Origin: Bdellovibrio bacteriovorus
GTDB lineage: Bacteria; Bdellovibrionota; Bdellovibrionia; Bdellovibrionales; Bdellovibrionaceae
DNA: 64,000 bases
Direction of reading: 5' to 3'
Assembly (NCBI RefSeq): GCF_025558485.1
Contig: NZ_CP102930.1
Location: forward strand, 186,001-250,000
Below the pieces are notes generated by a model that worked only from the letters and a program-made list of their open reading frames with translations, searched no databases and was not told where the DNA came from. Below are positions 26,515 through 34,981 of the stretch, piece after piece. Both the position numbers and the translations under genes were made by a program. Within the stretch, counting starts at the first letter, position 1, and each line of letters opens with the position of its first letter.

Positions 26515-26940
26515 CTAGACCTCTTCATCCAGACGCTGATTGAAGGTCTTGGTCTTGTAACCACCAACCGCTTTACGGTTGCGGCGAACTTCCTGCAATT
26601 CGCGAATAATGGAGTTCTTGGCCATTTCGATGCATGCCAGAACCTGAATGTCCTGTTCAATGATACGGGCCACGTATTCATCCTTGATCGCCAAAGCCTC
26701 TTTCACCTCACGGCGCTCGTTTTCCGGAATGATCGCTTCCGCTCCCATTTCATCATGGGCTTTTTCGATCTGTGCATCCACATACTTCAGAACATCCAGA
26801 ATTCTGTCACGGGTTTGATAGAAGTGTTCCAGATTGTCGAATTGCCCCTGGGCAAAATTCGCCAGTTCCACTTCATTCAAAGAGTAGAATTTCTCGAGGT
26901 AGTGATTTTTTTCGTTCAACAACGTGATGATTCTGGTCAT
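26515..26940 (-). CDS. FlgN/FliT-like flagellar chaperone candidate
   Basis: The start at 26940 (MTRIITLLNEKNHYL) is fixed by GGAGGGG upstream. The 141-residue protein is entirely helical, with heptad-rich segments, the expected form for flagellar export chaperones of the FlgN/FliT class. Its place 24 bases downstream of fliS and in the same operon as fliD strengthens that assignment, since fliD-fliS-fliT is the classic order. The name rests on position, size and secondary structure rather than on a diagnostic motif. Confidence 0.6.
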   Translation of the reverse strand: MTRIITLLNEKNHYLEKFYSLNEVELANFAQGQFDNLEHFYQTRDRILDVLKYVDAQIEKAHDEMGAEAIIPENERREVKEALAIKDEYVARIIEQDIQVLACIEMAKNSIIRELQEVRRNRKAVGGYKTKTFNQRLDEEV

Positions 26941-26963
26941 GTCCCCTCCACAGTGACTCATTC

Positions 26964-27371
26964 TTAACCCGCTTTTTTGTCTGAATTATTGGTTTCTTGT
27001 TTTAGTTTTTCCACTGCCTGAACCCAGCCATCGTACAAAGTGTTCAAAAGCTTCAGGTTCTCTTTCAATGGCTCCGGACTGCCGGAGATATTGGCTTTGG
27101 TGTATTGTTCCATCATGAACATATAAAGCTGTTCCAGCTGATTGGCGACTTCACCACCGACCTTATGGTCCAGGGTGTTGTTCAATTCCATAATGATGTC
27201 GAAAGCACGGCCGATATTCATCCCGCGATCAGCGATCTTCTTTTCTTCAGCGGCTTTGATTGCCAGCTTGGTGAACTTAATAGCACCTTCGTAAAGCATC
27301 AGCAGAATCTTTTCCCGACTGGCGCTCTGTACGGAAGTTGTTTTGTACTTCTGATACGCGTTCTTGTTCAT
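26964..27371 (-). CDS. fliS: Flagellin export chaperone FliS
   Basis: FliS binds the C-terminus of flagellin in the cytoplasm and prevents early polymerisation. The family pattern is present: NAYQKYKTTSVQSASREKILLMLYEGAIKF at the N-terminus (read in parts), then RGMNIGRAFDIIMELNNTLD and the C-terminal helix. The length of 135 is typical. It follows fliD by 40 bases in the same direction. Confidence 0.95.
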   Translation of the reverse strand: MNKNAYQKYKTTSVQSASREKILLMLYEGAIKFTKLAIKAAEEKKIADRGMNIGRAFDIIMELNNTLDHKVGGEVANQLEQLYMFMMEQYTKANISGSPEPLKENLKLLNTLYDGWVQAVEKLKQETNNSDKKAG

Positions 27372-27411
27372 AGGCCCCTCACTCCATCTTCCTGTTCAAC
27401 ATTCAACGTTC

Positions 27412-28779
27412 TTAACCCTGTGGCTGTGCCATCGCTGCAAACTTCGCCTGCTGGGCATTCAGCGCCGACATCTTCTGTTCCAGATCCGCAAACTTGCGTC
27501 GCAGACTGTCCTCTTTTTTCTCCAATTGGCGTTCTTTCGTTTCAATACGGTTGTTCACCTGCTTGATGCGATCCTCCAAACCACGTTTGCGGTTGGAGAT
27601 TGTTCCGAACTGCCCGTTCACCAAATTCCCGATTTCACGTTTCACCGTGGAAACAAATCCGGTCGCAAATCCATCACCACGCAAGAAGGCTGCAACCCCC
27701 TGCGGATTGGCTTGCAGCACCTTATTGAACTTGTCCTGAGAAAAGTTCAAAGTACCGTTACGATTGAATTCGATCCCCAGCTCACCCACACGGCGAATCG
27801 GAGATTCCACACCCATCTGCGGATTCAGGATCACCCGGCGCAGACTGTTTTCAATCGAGCGCAACATCCCGTCACCACCCAAAGGGCCCAATGACGGATT
27901 CTTGCCGTTTCCGGCCTGAAGCTTGTTCTGCTTCTGGATAAATTCCAAAGCTGCGTTGTAAGCATCCACGAAGCTTTTGATCTTGCCGCTAATGACCTCA
28001 AGATTTTCCTTCACGGAAAGGCGAATCTCGCGGCCCGGAGCTGCCGATTTAAAATCCAAAGTTACACCCGGCACCAAATCCGTGGATTTGTTGTCGGGAA
28101 GTTCAATCTCAAAACCATCGACTTTTACTTTCGCGTTCTGAGCCTTGCGGGATTCATCAAAGAACATGTCCTGATCACCATCCAGAAGATAAATCTTTGG
28201 GAAGCTGACCTGATTGTCGTCACCTGTTGCCAGACCCGACACCAGAAGTTTGAAAGGATTGTCCTTATCCTTACGATCTTCCAGCACTTGCGCTTTAAGT
28301 CCCACGTTAGAGGAGTTAATCTGCTTGGCCACACCTTCCAACGTGGAATTGCCGCCATTGATGTAAACTTCCTTCGTGCCTTCCGGGGTTTGGAATTTGA
28401 TGTATCCAGTCCCCATCTGAGTTTCATTTTTATCCGGGAAGCCGTTGGAAATGGCCGCTGGCTTCTGCGCCAACTGCACCACTTCCAGTGCATAGTCCCC
28501 CGGGATCGCAGTTTGAGGATCGACCTGGCCATCCACAATATTTGGATCACCACTCAGGAATTTCTTGTCGATGAAACCGCTGCTGGAGGTCAGCTCACCC
28601 AGATTCTTGGTGATATCGTTCACCTTGGTTTCCAGATCCTGCACCAGCTTGAGTTTATCCTCTTGCTTCGCGCGGCCGACTTCCATTTGTTTCACAGGAA
28701 TACGCTCAGCATCCATCAGCTGCTCAACGATATTTGGTGGTAGCCCAGAGGCCATGCCTGTAATTCGGAATCCTGCCAT
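27412..28779 (-). CDS. fliD: Flagellar filament cap protein FliD (HAP2)
   Basis: FliD forms the cap that folds flagellin at the filament tip. The N-terminus FRITGMASGLPPNIVEQLMDAERIPVKQ is the conserved FliD opening (compare SGLDV.IVKQLM). The middle includes the hook-in motif region, and the C-terminus SDIE-like domain has SLRRVI followed by a long heptad helix (IKQVNNRIETKERQLEKKEDSL). Its length of 455 is normal. It is the head of fliD-fliS-FliT-like, with an unusual duplicated 72-bp sequence just upstream. Confidence 0.95.
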   Translation of the reverse strand: MAGFRITGMASGLPPNIVEQLMDAERIPVKQMEVGRAKQEDKLKLVQDLETKVNDITKNLGELTSSSGFIDKKFLSGDPNIVDGQVDPQTAIPGDYALEVVQLAQKPAAISNGFPDKNETQMGTGYIKFQTPEGTKEVYINGGNSTLEGVAKQINSSNVGLKAQVLEDRKDKDNPFKLLVSGLATGDDNQVSFPKIYLLDGDQDMFFDESRKAQNAKVKVDGFEIELPDNKSTDLVPGVTLDFKSAAPGREIRLSVKENLEVISGKIKSFVDAYNAALEFIQKQNKLQAGNGKNPSLGPLGGDGMLRSIENSLRRVILNPQMGVESPIRRVGELGIEFNRNGTLNFSQDKFNKVLQANPQGVAAFLRGDGFATGFVSTVKREIGNLVNGQFGTISNRKRGLEDRIKQVNNRIETKERQLEKKEDSLRRKFADLEQKMSALNAQQAKFAAMAQPQG

Positions 28780-28855
28780 GAATTCATTGTGTCAAAATGA
28801 TTCAGTGACCGTGAGTCAATTAAATGTCTCTAGGAAAGGCCAGTAGCAAGGCTTT

Positions 28856-28999
28856 CAGGGCTCTAATGGATTTTACGCGGCAGGGATTTTGACGGCGGGT
28901 CTTTTTGCTGGACCTCCAGCCGGGAATCAGGGCTCTAATGGATTTTACGCGGCAGGGATTTTGACGGCGGGTCTTTTTGCTGGACCTCCAGCCGGGAAT
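28856..28999. repeat. Perfect tandem duplication of a 72-bp unit
   Basis: Bases 28856-28927 and 28928-28999 are identical as read. The unit contains GCTGGACCTCCAGC, a 6-bp inverted repeat around two bases. It fills most of the 244-bp gap between fliD and flaG. The length of 72 keeps a spurious minus-strand frame open, but it has no coding features. A duplicated regulatory region is possible. Confidence 0.95.
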
Positions 29000-29023
29000 C
29001 AAATGCACAGGGTGAAATTAAAC

Positions 29024-29407
29024 TTAAGCGGAACGCTTCAGTAACTGTCCTCTTGGAGAGTCGTCCGTGGGTAGAGTCCACAATTCCAATTCAGGAATAC
29101 GACGGATCAGTGTGCCCAGATTATCCTTCACAAGAACGAATCGTCCGCTCTCTGTGACTTCAAGTTCCACGGTCCACTTGTGCTCTTTCATCGCAGGCAG
29201 ATTACGAAGATGCTCCATGGATTTTTCCAGTTGCTCCTCGGTCATGGGCTCATGCTGAGGCTGCTCCTGACTCTGATACTGCTCTTGCCCGTTGGCATCG
29301 CGATCATGAGTGGAATCGGACTTGATAGTTTTACCGATGGACTCGACATTGCGAACCTCATTATTCGGTAAAATGTTAGAGATCAGTCCCTTGATATTCA
29401 TGCCCAT
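29024..29407 (-). CDS. FlaG-like flagellar protein
   Basis: The likely start is MGMNIKG at 29407 (or the next Met at 29401), giving about 127 residues. An acidic, Gln-rich N-terminal region (residues 30-60) precedes a C-terminal domain ending ELEVTESGRFVLVKDNLGTLIRRIPE, the hallmark of FlaG (a strand pair ending in an IRxIP motif). FlaG influences filament length in several bacteria. It lies directly upstream of fliD in the same direction, as in many flagellar operons. Confidence 0.8.
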   Translation of the reverse strand: MGMNIKGLISNILPNNEVRNVESIGKTIKSDSTHDRDANGQEQYQSQEQPQHEPMTEEQLEKSMEHLRNLPAMKEHKWTVELEVTESGRFVLVKDNLGTLIRRIPELELWTLPTDDSPRGQLLKRSA

Positions 29408-29432
29408 CTTATCGGCACATTCCCCCACCCCC

Positions 29433-29454
29433 AAAAGGTGCCTGGTGTTTTTTC
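29433..29454. repeat. Solo REP-like fragment matching the transposase end repeat
   Basis: AAGGTGCCTGGTG (29435-29447) followed by a T run matches the outer part of the 29-bp inverted repeats bounding the Y1 transposase element at 33224 and 33972. It lies between flaG and ppc. It is too short to be a full REP, and is probably a remnant or partial target of the same element family. Confidence 0.6.
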
Positions 29455-29556
29455 TCAGCATATCGCATCAATCCAAGACTCTTGCCCAGAGCACAAACTT
29501 GCTTCCTAGACGAATGAAAGAGGCGTACCCTATCCCTACGTAGAGGAGGACCCACC

Positions 29557-31905
29557 ATGCAACAACGTCTTGCCAAAGAACTCACCTCTCTTGTCGATTG
29601 GTCTATCACCGAGTTAGGCCACGTCATTCGCGCCGAACTGGGCCCGGTCGCATTCAATCGCATCGAACAGATCCGTCGTTATGTGAAATCCCCTTCAAGC
29701 AATGACATGCAGGGATTATTGAAGCTAAAAAAGAAACTGGAAAATCTAAACGCCCAGGAGCAATTTCACATTGCGCACTCTTTCGGACTGATGCTTGAGC
29801 TGATTAATGCCTGTGAATCTGCTTATCGCACATTCAGGTTGGAGCAGGAGGGAACAACACCCCTTTCTTCTGAAGATCACCCCTATGGCCGCATTATCCA
29901 TGTTCTGACTGCTCATCCCACGGAATCCCGTAATGCGGATATCATTCACTATCTACGAAAAATTCATGATCTGATGGTGCAACGTCTGCACGATCAGCAA
30001 GCTCCGCAAACCCGAAAACTTCACGCCCTGATCCGCTTGGCCTGGCACCTGCCGCTGTCAAAACAACGAAAGCCCTCTGTCATGGACGAGGCTGAATACA
30101 TTTATTCTTTAATCCTTCAGGATGACATCCTGGATATCTTTATCGAGCAACGCCAGAACCGGCTGCCTTTCTATGTACGCACCTGGGTCGGCGGAGATAA
30201 AGATGGTCACCCCGGTGTGAACGAAAAGACCCTACTTGGAAGTCTTTCCATGTCGCGCAAGATTCTGCTGAAGTGGGTTCTAAAAAGATTCGATCTTCAC
30301 TTAAACGACATCCAACCGCTGGCACATTCAGGCCTGCAGGAGAAAAAGGAGCTGGGCCTTTTCCTTTCAGACTCCCTGAAGCTAAAGCAGCAAATCAAGA
30401 CACTGAACAGAATTTACAAGGGTGATGATCAGAAGGTACAAGGTTGGGCAGCCAAAGTTCAGCGGCTGTCCCATCAGCATCTAAAGCTGTTAGGGGCTGA
30501 GTCCGAAAACTTAAATGCCATCCGCAGTCTTCTGAAGGTCTTCCCGGCGCTGGTCGTGCCTTTGGAAATTCGCGAGGACAGCACCTTGGTGCACGAGGCC
30601 CTTCAGAAATCCACCGCGACCATGAATATCTCGAAAATGCTGAAAGCCCTTGGCCAGATCTGCCCAGATCACAATCCTCGGGACTACGTGCGGGGCTTCA
30701 TCCTAAGCCAGTGCGAGTCGGCTGCCGACATCGAGGCCGGTGTTCAGCTTAGTAAAAAAATTCTGGGGGCTGCCCGCATCCCGGTGGTGCCTTTGTTCGA
30801 AAGTTCTCATTCCCTGAAAAATTCCCGCCTTATCACTGCAGAGTTTTTAAATAAGAAAAAAAATCTGAGCCTTGCTAGAAATCTCTGGTCCGCTCAAATG
30901 GAAGTGATGCTGGGATATTCTGACTCTGCCAAGGAAAATGGGTCCTTCGCTTCGCGCTTCCTGATTCAGTCAGCCATGCACGATTTGGAAAAGATCATAT
31001 CAAAACACAAGCTGACACCAATCTTTTTCCACGGTTCCGGTGGCAGCATTGAACGTGGTGGGGGCTCCATTCAGGAGCAAACTGAGTGGTGGCCTTTATC
31101 CGCATTAAAGAACGTCAAGATGACTGTGCAAGGGGAAATGGTTTATCGCAGTTATAACTCGGCGCCTATTCTGCAAAAACAAATCAACCTTCTGATTCAA
31201 AACAGGTCAGATCGCCGCAACAAGCCCGCTCGACAGGAATCCAGACCCTCGCACCACCTTCTTCAGCAAATGGCTGAGGCAACACAGGCTTCCTATCAAA
31301 CCATTTTGCAGGAGCCCTCATTTCTGGAACTGATTGAAAAGGCCACCCCATATTCATTTATGAAAGACCTGCGTATGGGGTCTCGACCTTCAAAAAGACA
31401 AGGACCGGTGCAGATAAAAAGTCTTCGCGCCATTCCGTGGGTTCTGTGCTGGACTCAAACTCGCGCCTTGTTCCCAACTTGGTGGGGTGTGGGAAGTTTC
31501 TGGCAGGGGTTGGACAACAAGACCAAGCAGAAATATCGCGGCATTCTGAAAGAATCCGCGATGTTCCGATCTTACATCAAAGCTTTGGGGTTCACTTTAC
31601 AGAAGGCCGAACTGGATGTGTTTTTCTTCTATCTTCGCTGTTCAAAGCTGCCCACGGAACTGCGGGCTGATTACGAACGCAGATTCAAAGCAGAATACCG
31701 TGCGGCCTTGAAGTGCATGAAAGAGCTGACTCAGGAAAATAATCTTTTATGGTATCGCCCGTGGCTGAAGACCAGTATCGGACTGCGGTCTCCATTAATT
31801 CATCCACTGAATGTCCTGCAACTGATTGCTCTGGAGAAAAAGGACATCAAACTTTTGCGTGAAACTGTCACCGGGGTTGCCAGCGGAATGCTGACGACGG
31901 GATGA
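29557..31905 (+). CDS. ppc: Phosphoenolpyruvate carboxylase
   Basis: It carboxylates PEP to oxaloacetate, replenishing the citric acid cycle. The 782-residue protein is about 100 shorter than E. coli Ppc but keeps the active-site elements: LTAHPTES (catalytic His), ESSHSLKNS, LGYSDSAKENG, the glycine loop FHGSGGSIERGGG, RAIPWVLCWTQTR and the C-terminal GVASGMLTTG. GAGGAGGA precedes the ATG. It is transcribed against its flagellar neighbours. Confidence 0.94.
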   Translation: MQQRLAKELTSLVDWSITELGHVIRAELGPVAFNRIEQIRRYVKSPSSNDMQGLLKLKKKLENLNAQEQFHIAHSFGLMLELINACESAYRTFRLEQEGTTPLSSEDHPYGRIIHVLTAHPTESRNADIIHYLRKIHDLMVQRLHDQQAPQTRKLHALIRLAWHLPLSKQRKPSVMDEAEYIYSLILQDDILDIFIEQRQNRLPFYVRTWVGGDKDGHPGVNEKTLLGSLSMSRKILLKWVLKRFDLHLNDIQPLAHSGLQEKKELGLFLSDSLKLKQQIKTLNRIYKGDDQKVQGWAAKVQRLSHQHLKLLGAESENLNAIRSLLKVFPALVVPLEIREDSTLVHEALQKSTATMNISKMLKALGQICPDHNPRDYVRGFILSQCESAADIEAGVQLSKKILGAARIPVVPLFESSHSLKNSRLITAEFLNKKKNLSLARNLWSAQMEVMLGYSDSAKENGSFASRFLIQSAMHDLEKIISKHKLTPIFFHGSGGSIERGGGSIQEQTEWWPLSALKNVKMTVQGEMVYRSYNSAPILQKQINLLIQNRSDRRNKPARQESRPSHHLLQQMAEATQASYQTILQEPSFLELIEKATPYSFMKDLRMGSRPSKRQGPVQIKSLRAIPWVLCWTQTRALFPTWWGVGSFWQGLDNKTKQKYRGILKESAMFRSYIKALGFTLQKAELDVFFFYLRCSKLPTELRADYERRFKAEYRAALKCMKELTQENNLLWYRPWLKTSIGLRSPLIHPLNVLQLIALEKKDIKLLRETVTGVASGMLTTG

Positions 31906-31939
31906 TTTCTAAAAAGTAAGAACTGCTCCGTTTAAACGC

Positions 31940-32041
31940 AGAAAACCTCGTAACCGAGGCGGCGTCGTTAAGTACCCCAGGAAGCTCTAAGTCTTCCTGG
32001 GTAGGTTGGTACCGAGAGGGAACGGAGGTGCCCTCTCAGGT
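31940..32041. other. Three consecutive hairpins, structured intergenic RNA candidate
   Basis: Between the convergent ppc and flagellin genes lie three stems. The first is CCTCG/CGAGG (31946-31950 with 31955-31959, four-base loop). The second is a perfect 9-bp stem CCCAGGAAG/CTTCCTGGG (31976-31984 with 31993-32001). The third is GAGAGGG/CCCTCTC (32014-32020 with 32031-32037), extendable over a bulged A, with AACGGAGGTG in its loop. No T-tract follows on either strand, so this is not a plain terminator. It may be a 3'-UTR structure or a small RNA; the strand is undetermined. Confidence 0.55.
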
Positions 32042-32066
32042 CAAATCCTTATAAACGATTCTAATA

Positions 32067-32900
32067 TTAACCAATCAATCTTAGTGCAGAGTTTGGCATC
32101 GCATTGGCTTGAGCCAGTACGGATGTATTTGCCTGCAAAAGAACCTGGTTACGAGTGGACTCTGCTGTTGCCGCTGCGATATCTGTATCACGGATACGAG
32201 AGTTCGCTGCAGAGATATTCTCGTGTTGCACACCCAAGTTATCAACTGTGGATTGCAATCGGTTTTGAAGGGCACCGAGACTTGCGCGGAAACCATTCAC
32301 TTGAGATTGTGCCTTATCCACTGCTGCCAGGGCATCTTGTGCGCCTTCTTTGGAAGAGAAGTCGAAACCTTCAATTCCCAAGCTGGATGTTGTTGCATCT
32401 GTTTCACCGGCGTTGAAGGAGATTCTGTCTGCTTCACCGTCATTATTAATACCTACCTGGAAGTCGAACTTGTCGCCGGAACCATCCAGAAGTTTTGTTG
32501 TACCGAATCTAGTTGTCTGAGTGATACGTTGTGCTTCAGCTTTCAATTGCTGAACCTCTTTATCCAGGAAGCCACGCTCTGTATCACCGATAGTGTCAGA
32601 AGAAGCCTGAACACCCAATTCTCTCATACGAGTCAGGATGTTGGAGATCTCAGACAAACCACCCTCTGCTGTCTGAACCATGGAGATACCATCGTTCGCA
32701 TTTCGGGAAGCCTGACCTAGAGAGCGAATTTGTGATTTTAAGTTTTCACTGATCGCCAAACCTGCTGCATCGTCTGCCGCCTTATTGATGCGGGAGCCGG
32801 ATGCCAATTGTGACATTGATTTACCGATATCACGCTGAGAGTTCACCATTGTTCTCTGTGCATTGATCGCGGATACGTTCGTAGAAATTCTCATTCCCAT
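32067..32900 (-). CDS. fliC: Flagellin
   Basis: A 277-residue filament subunit. The conserved D0/D1 N-terminus (MGMRISTNVSAINAQRTMVN, then SGSRINKAADDAAGLAISE) and the C-terminus (ISAANSRIRDTDIAAATAES...QANTSVLAQANAMPNSALRLIG, read in parts) are complete. The variable middle is short, as is usual in Bdellovibrio flagellins. The sheathed flagellum of this genus contains several flagellin types. GGAGG precedes the ATG. It is separated from the next flagellin by the Y1 transposase element. Confidence 0.97.
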   Translation of the reverse strand: MGMRISTNVSAINAQRTMVNSQRDIGKSMSQLASGSRINKAADDAAGLAISENLKSQIRSLGQASRNANDGISMVQTAEGGLSEISNILTRMRELGVQASSDTIGDTERGFLDKEVQQLKAEAQRITQTTRFGTTKLLDGSGDKFDFQVGINNDGEADRISFNAGETDATTSSLGIEGFDFSSKEGAQDALAAVDKAQSQVNGFRASLGALQNRLQSTVDNLGVQHENISAANSRIRDTDIAAATAESTRNQVLLQANTSVLAQANAMPNSALRLIG

Positions 32901-33223
32901 TTGGGACCTCCATTAATTCGGCCGCCTTATACCTACTTAGGCTGACCTGTTGTACACGTTGGTGACTCAACTTTTGTCTGGGCACTCTCAAGCGAAGTTT
33001 CGTAAGGCAATCACTCCTTGCGAGCTTCTCGAGGCTTTCGACTTCAGTCTCGTCGTTGCTTCTGACATACCTTTCGGCGAGGTCTTGAAAGGCTTTAGTC
33101 GGGTCCTGCACTTCTGGACCATGATCCAGTAAAAGCTGGACCAACGTATTGAAAAACAGACCAAAACCCTGCCTTTTCCAAGACCAAGGTCCAGCCAAAC
33201 CCAAAGTCCACCCCGACCAAGAA
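32901..33223. other. Non-coding stretch upstream of the flagellin gene
   Basis: These 323 bases hold the flagellin leader (GGAGG next to the ATG) and, between about 33095 and 33210, several copies of GGTCC or its complement (CTGGACC at about 33114 and 33138, AAGGTCC near 33186). A 150-codon minus-strand frame crosses the area but has no family resemblance, no separate ribosome-binding site and reads into the flagellin start, so I do not call it a gene. Confidence 0.5.
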
Positions 33224-34000
33224 AAGGTGCCTGGTGACTTTTTACACCTACACCGCATCAAAAATTCAGTATCCGGACACAAAACAAAGGTCTGAGAGGC
33301 TTTGATCTAGGAATTTCAATTGAAAGAGAGGCTTGTCATGGGAAGAAATAAATTTATCTGCCACACAGAACTGCCTTATCACTTAACCGCAAGATGCATT
33401 AATCGTGATTGGTTTTCAGTCGAACCAGAAGATGTCTGGAGAGTGATGACAACTCATCTGCACTTTATCCATTTGGCTTTTGGAATTCGAATTCATGCGT
33501 TTGTATTGATGAGTAACCACTTCCATATGATAGCTTCGGCACCAAATGGAAATTTAAGTGAATCTATGCGGTTCTTCATGTCAGAATCCGGACGAGATCT
33601 TCGGGCATTTAGCAATAGAATCAATGTCACTTATGGATCACGGTTTCACCGCAGCCTCTTATCAAGTCAGCTCTACTATCAACATGCTTATAAATACTTA
33701 TATCGAAATCCGGTTGAGGCGGGATTATGTGACAGGGTTGAAGATTATCGATACTCGACACTAAGAAGTCTTCTTGGATTGGAGAAGATGGATGTTCCCA
33801 TCAGCGACGACTCTCACTGGGAAACATGGAAATCACGACTTACTACCCTAGAGTGGCTAAATACTGACCCCGGACAAGATGACTGGGAAAAGATTCAAAA
33901 AGGCCTGAGAAGAGGTGTTTTCCGAATCAGCCCTTATAAGAATCGTCCATCCCATTTAGAAGTTGACGCGCTGTAGGTGTAAAAAGTCACCAGGCACCTT
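33224..34000 (+). mobile_element. REP-associated Y1 transposase element with 29-bp inverted ends
   Basis: A perfect 29-bp inverted repeat (33224-33252 and 33972-34000, beginning AAGGTGCCTGGTGACTTTTT) bounds a single Y1 transposase gene. The transposase stop codon lies inside the right repeat. The 777-bp unit sits between two flagellin genes transcribed the other way. Such genes (RAYT/TnpA-REP) are known to be tied to REP palindromes. A 10-bp GC hairpin follows immediately at 34008. Confidence 0.88.
33338..33976 (+). CDS. REP-associated tyrosine transposase (RAYT, Y1/HUH family)
   Basis: A 212-residue single-strand DNA transposase-like protein. The start ATG at 33338 has GAGAGG upstream; a TTG at 33320 is the alternative. 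The HUH metal motif is SNHFHMI (about residue 60). The candidate catalytic Tyr lies in HAYKYLYRNPVEAGL (about 120), a segment highly characteristic of the Y1_Tnp/RAYT group, as are the opening LPYHLTARC and the HRSLL stretch. These enzymes cleave at REP hairpins and are thought to spread them; the flanking inverted repeats fit that. Confidence 0.93.
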   Translation: MGRNKFICHTELPYHLTARCINRDWFSVEPEDVWRVMTTHLHFIHLAFGIRIHAFVLMSNHFHMIASAPNGNLSESMRFFMSESGRDLRAFSNRINVTYGSRFHRSLLSSQLYYQHAYKYLYRNPVEAGLCDRVEDYRYSTLRSLLGLEKMDVPISDDSHWETWKSRLTTLEWLNTDPGQDDWEKIQKGLRRGVFRISPYKNRPSHLEVDAL

Positions 34001-34007
34001 CTAAAAT

Positions 34008-34031
34008 CCCCGGGGACGGGTGTCCCCGGGG
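34008..34031. repeat. Perfect 10-bp GC hairpin next to the transposase element
   Basis: CCCCGGGGAC (34008-34017), loop GGGT and GTCCCCGGGG (34022-34031) begin eight bases after the right end repeat. It may be a REP-like hairpin recognised by the transposase or a terminator; no T run follows. Confidence 0.75.
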
Positions 34032-34156
34032 TGGGCTTAAGACGAGGAGTATATGTGGGCGACCCCTCTTCCCGAAAGAGACCTTATCCCAGAACAGGCC
34101 TCTTCCGACATTCCGTAATTCGCGAATGTAAATCTTAATAAATTTCTTTTATAGAA

Positions 34157-34981
34157 TTAAACCAGTTTCATTGCCACTTGCGGCAGTTGGTTGGCTTGAG
34201 CCAATACTGACACTGCGGTGTTTTGCAGAATACTCGCGGACGTCATCTCTGCCGTTTCCCTTGCCACGTCTGTGTCACGAATACGAGAGTTCGCGGCCGA
34301 CAGATTTTCATAGGACACGTCAAGATTACTCACTGCGGATTCCATTCGGGATTGCATCGCACCGAAGTTCGCGCGCATACCACTCACCTTTTCGATGGCT
34401 TTATCCACCGTTTCCAGAGAGTCTCGCGCATCGCCCCTGTCAGCCATCGCAATACTGTCGATACCCAGCGCACTTGATGTGGCATCAGCATCGAATTCAA
34501 ATTTGATCACGTTATTCTCATCCGAGTAAGCACCCACCTGGAACTCCATCGCTCCGGCAGTACCATCAAGCATCTTCTTCGTACCAAAGACCGTCGTCTT
34601 GGCGATACGATCCGCCTCTTGGATAAGTTGTTGAGTTTCTTTATTTAGGAACTCCCTTTCTGTGTCACTCACAGTGTCGGAAGCTGCCTGCACTCCCAGC
34701 TCACGCAGACGCACTAGAATGTTGGAGACTTCATTCAAGCCCCCTTCACTCACCTGGACAAAGGAAATGGCATTGTTGGCGTTGTTTCGCGCCTGACCGA
34801 TACCTTTCAATTGTCCTTTGAAGTTTTCAGAAATCGCCAAGCCCGCGGCATCATCCGCCGCATTTACGATACGGCTACCAGAAGCCAATGCCTGTGCGGC
34901 ATGCTCTGCGCGTTTCTGCTGTTTGGATAGCACACGTTGCGCTGAGATAGATGCGGTGTTAGTTGCGATTCTTAAGCCCAT
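34157..34981 (-). CDS. fliC: Flagellin, second copy
   Basis: A 274-residue flagellin paralogous to the one at 32067. The N-terminal MGLRIATNTASISAQRVLSK and SGSRIVNAADDAAGLAISENF, and the C-terminal ENLSAANSRIRDTDVARETAEM...VLAQANQLPQVAMKLV, are intact. The central variable region (GAYSDENNVIKFEFDADATSSALG) differs from the neighbour. AGGAGG precedes the ATG at 34981. Both copies probably contribute to one filament, with segment order or stoichiometry set by separate promoters. Confidence 0.97.
   Translation of the reverse strand: MGLRIATNTASISAQRVLSKQQKRAEHAAQALASGSRIVNAADDAAGLAISENFKGQLKGIGQARNNANNAISFVQVSEGGLNEVSNILVRLRELGVQAASDTVSDTEREFLNKETQQLIQEADRIAKTTVFGTKKMLDGTAGAMEFQVGAYSDENNVIKFEFDADATSSALGIDSIAMADRGDARDSLETVDKAIEKVSGMRANFGAMQSRMESAVSNLDVSYENLSAANSRIRDTDVARETAEMTSASILQNTAVSVLAQANQLPQVAMKLV

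Noticed and set aside
28820..29008. A 62-codon frame across the 72-bp duplication
   Set aside because: It is open only because 72 is a multiple of three; the product is a basic low-quality peptide without initiation signals.
31940..32041. Firm call of a c-di-GMP-I riboswitch
   Set aside because: Some layout resemblance exists, but the invariant core bases of that class are not present and the position is at gene ends, not upstream of a gene.
32901..32935. Sigma28 promoter immediately before the flagellin gene
   Set aside because: A TAAG...GCCGAATTA pattern is present, but the spacing is short and the start point would fall on the ribosome-binding site.
32830..33282. A 150-codon minus-strand frame between flagellin and the transposase
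   Set aside because: It overlaps the flagellin start, includes the transposase end repeat, has no ribosome-binding site and no recognisable domain; the helical-looking middle is probably chance.
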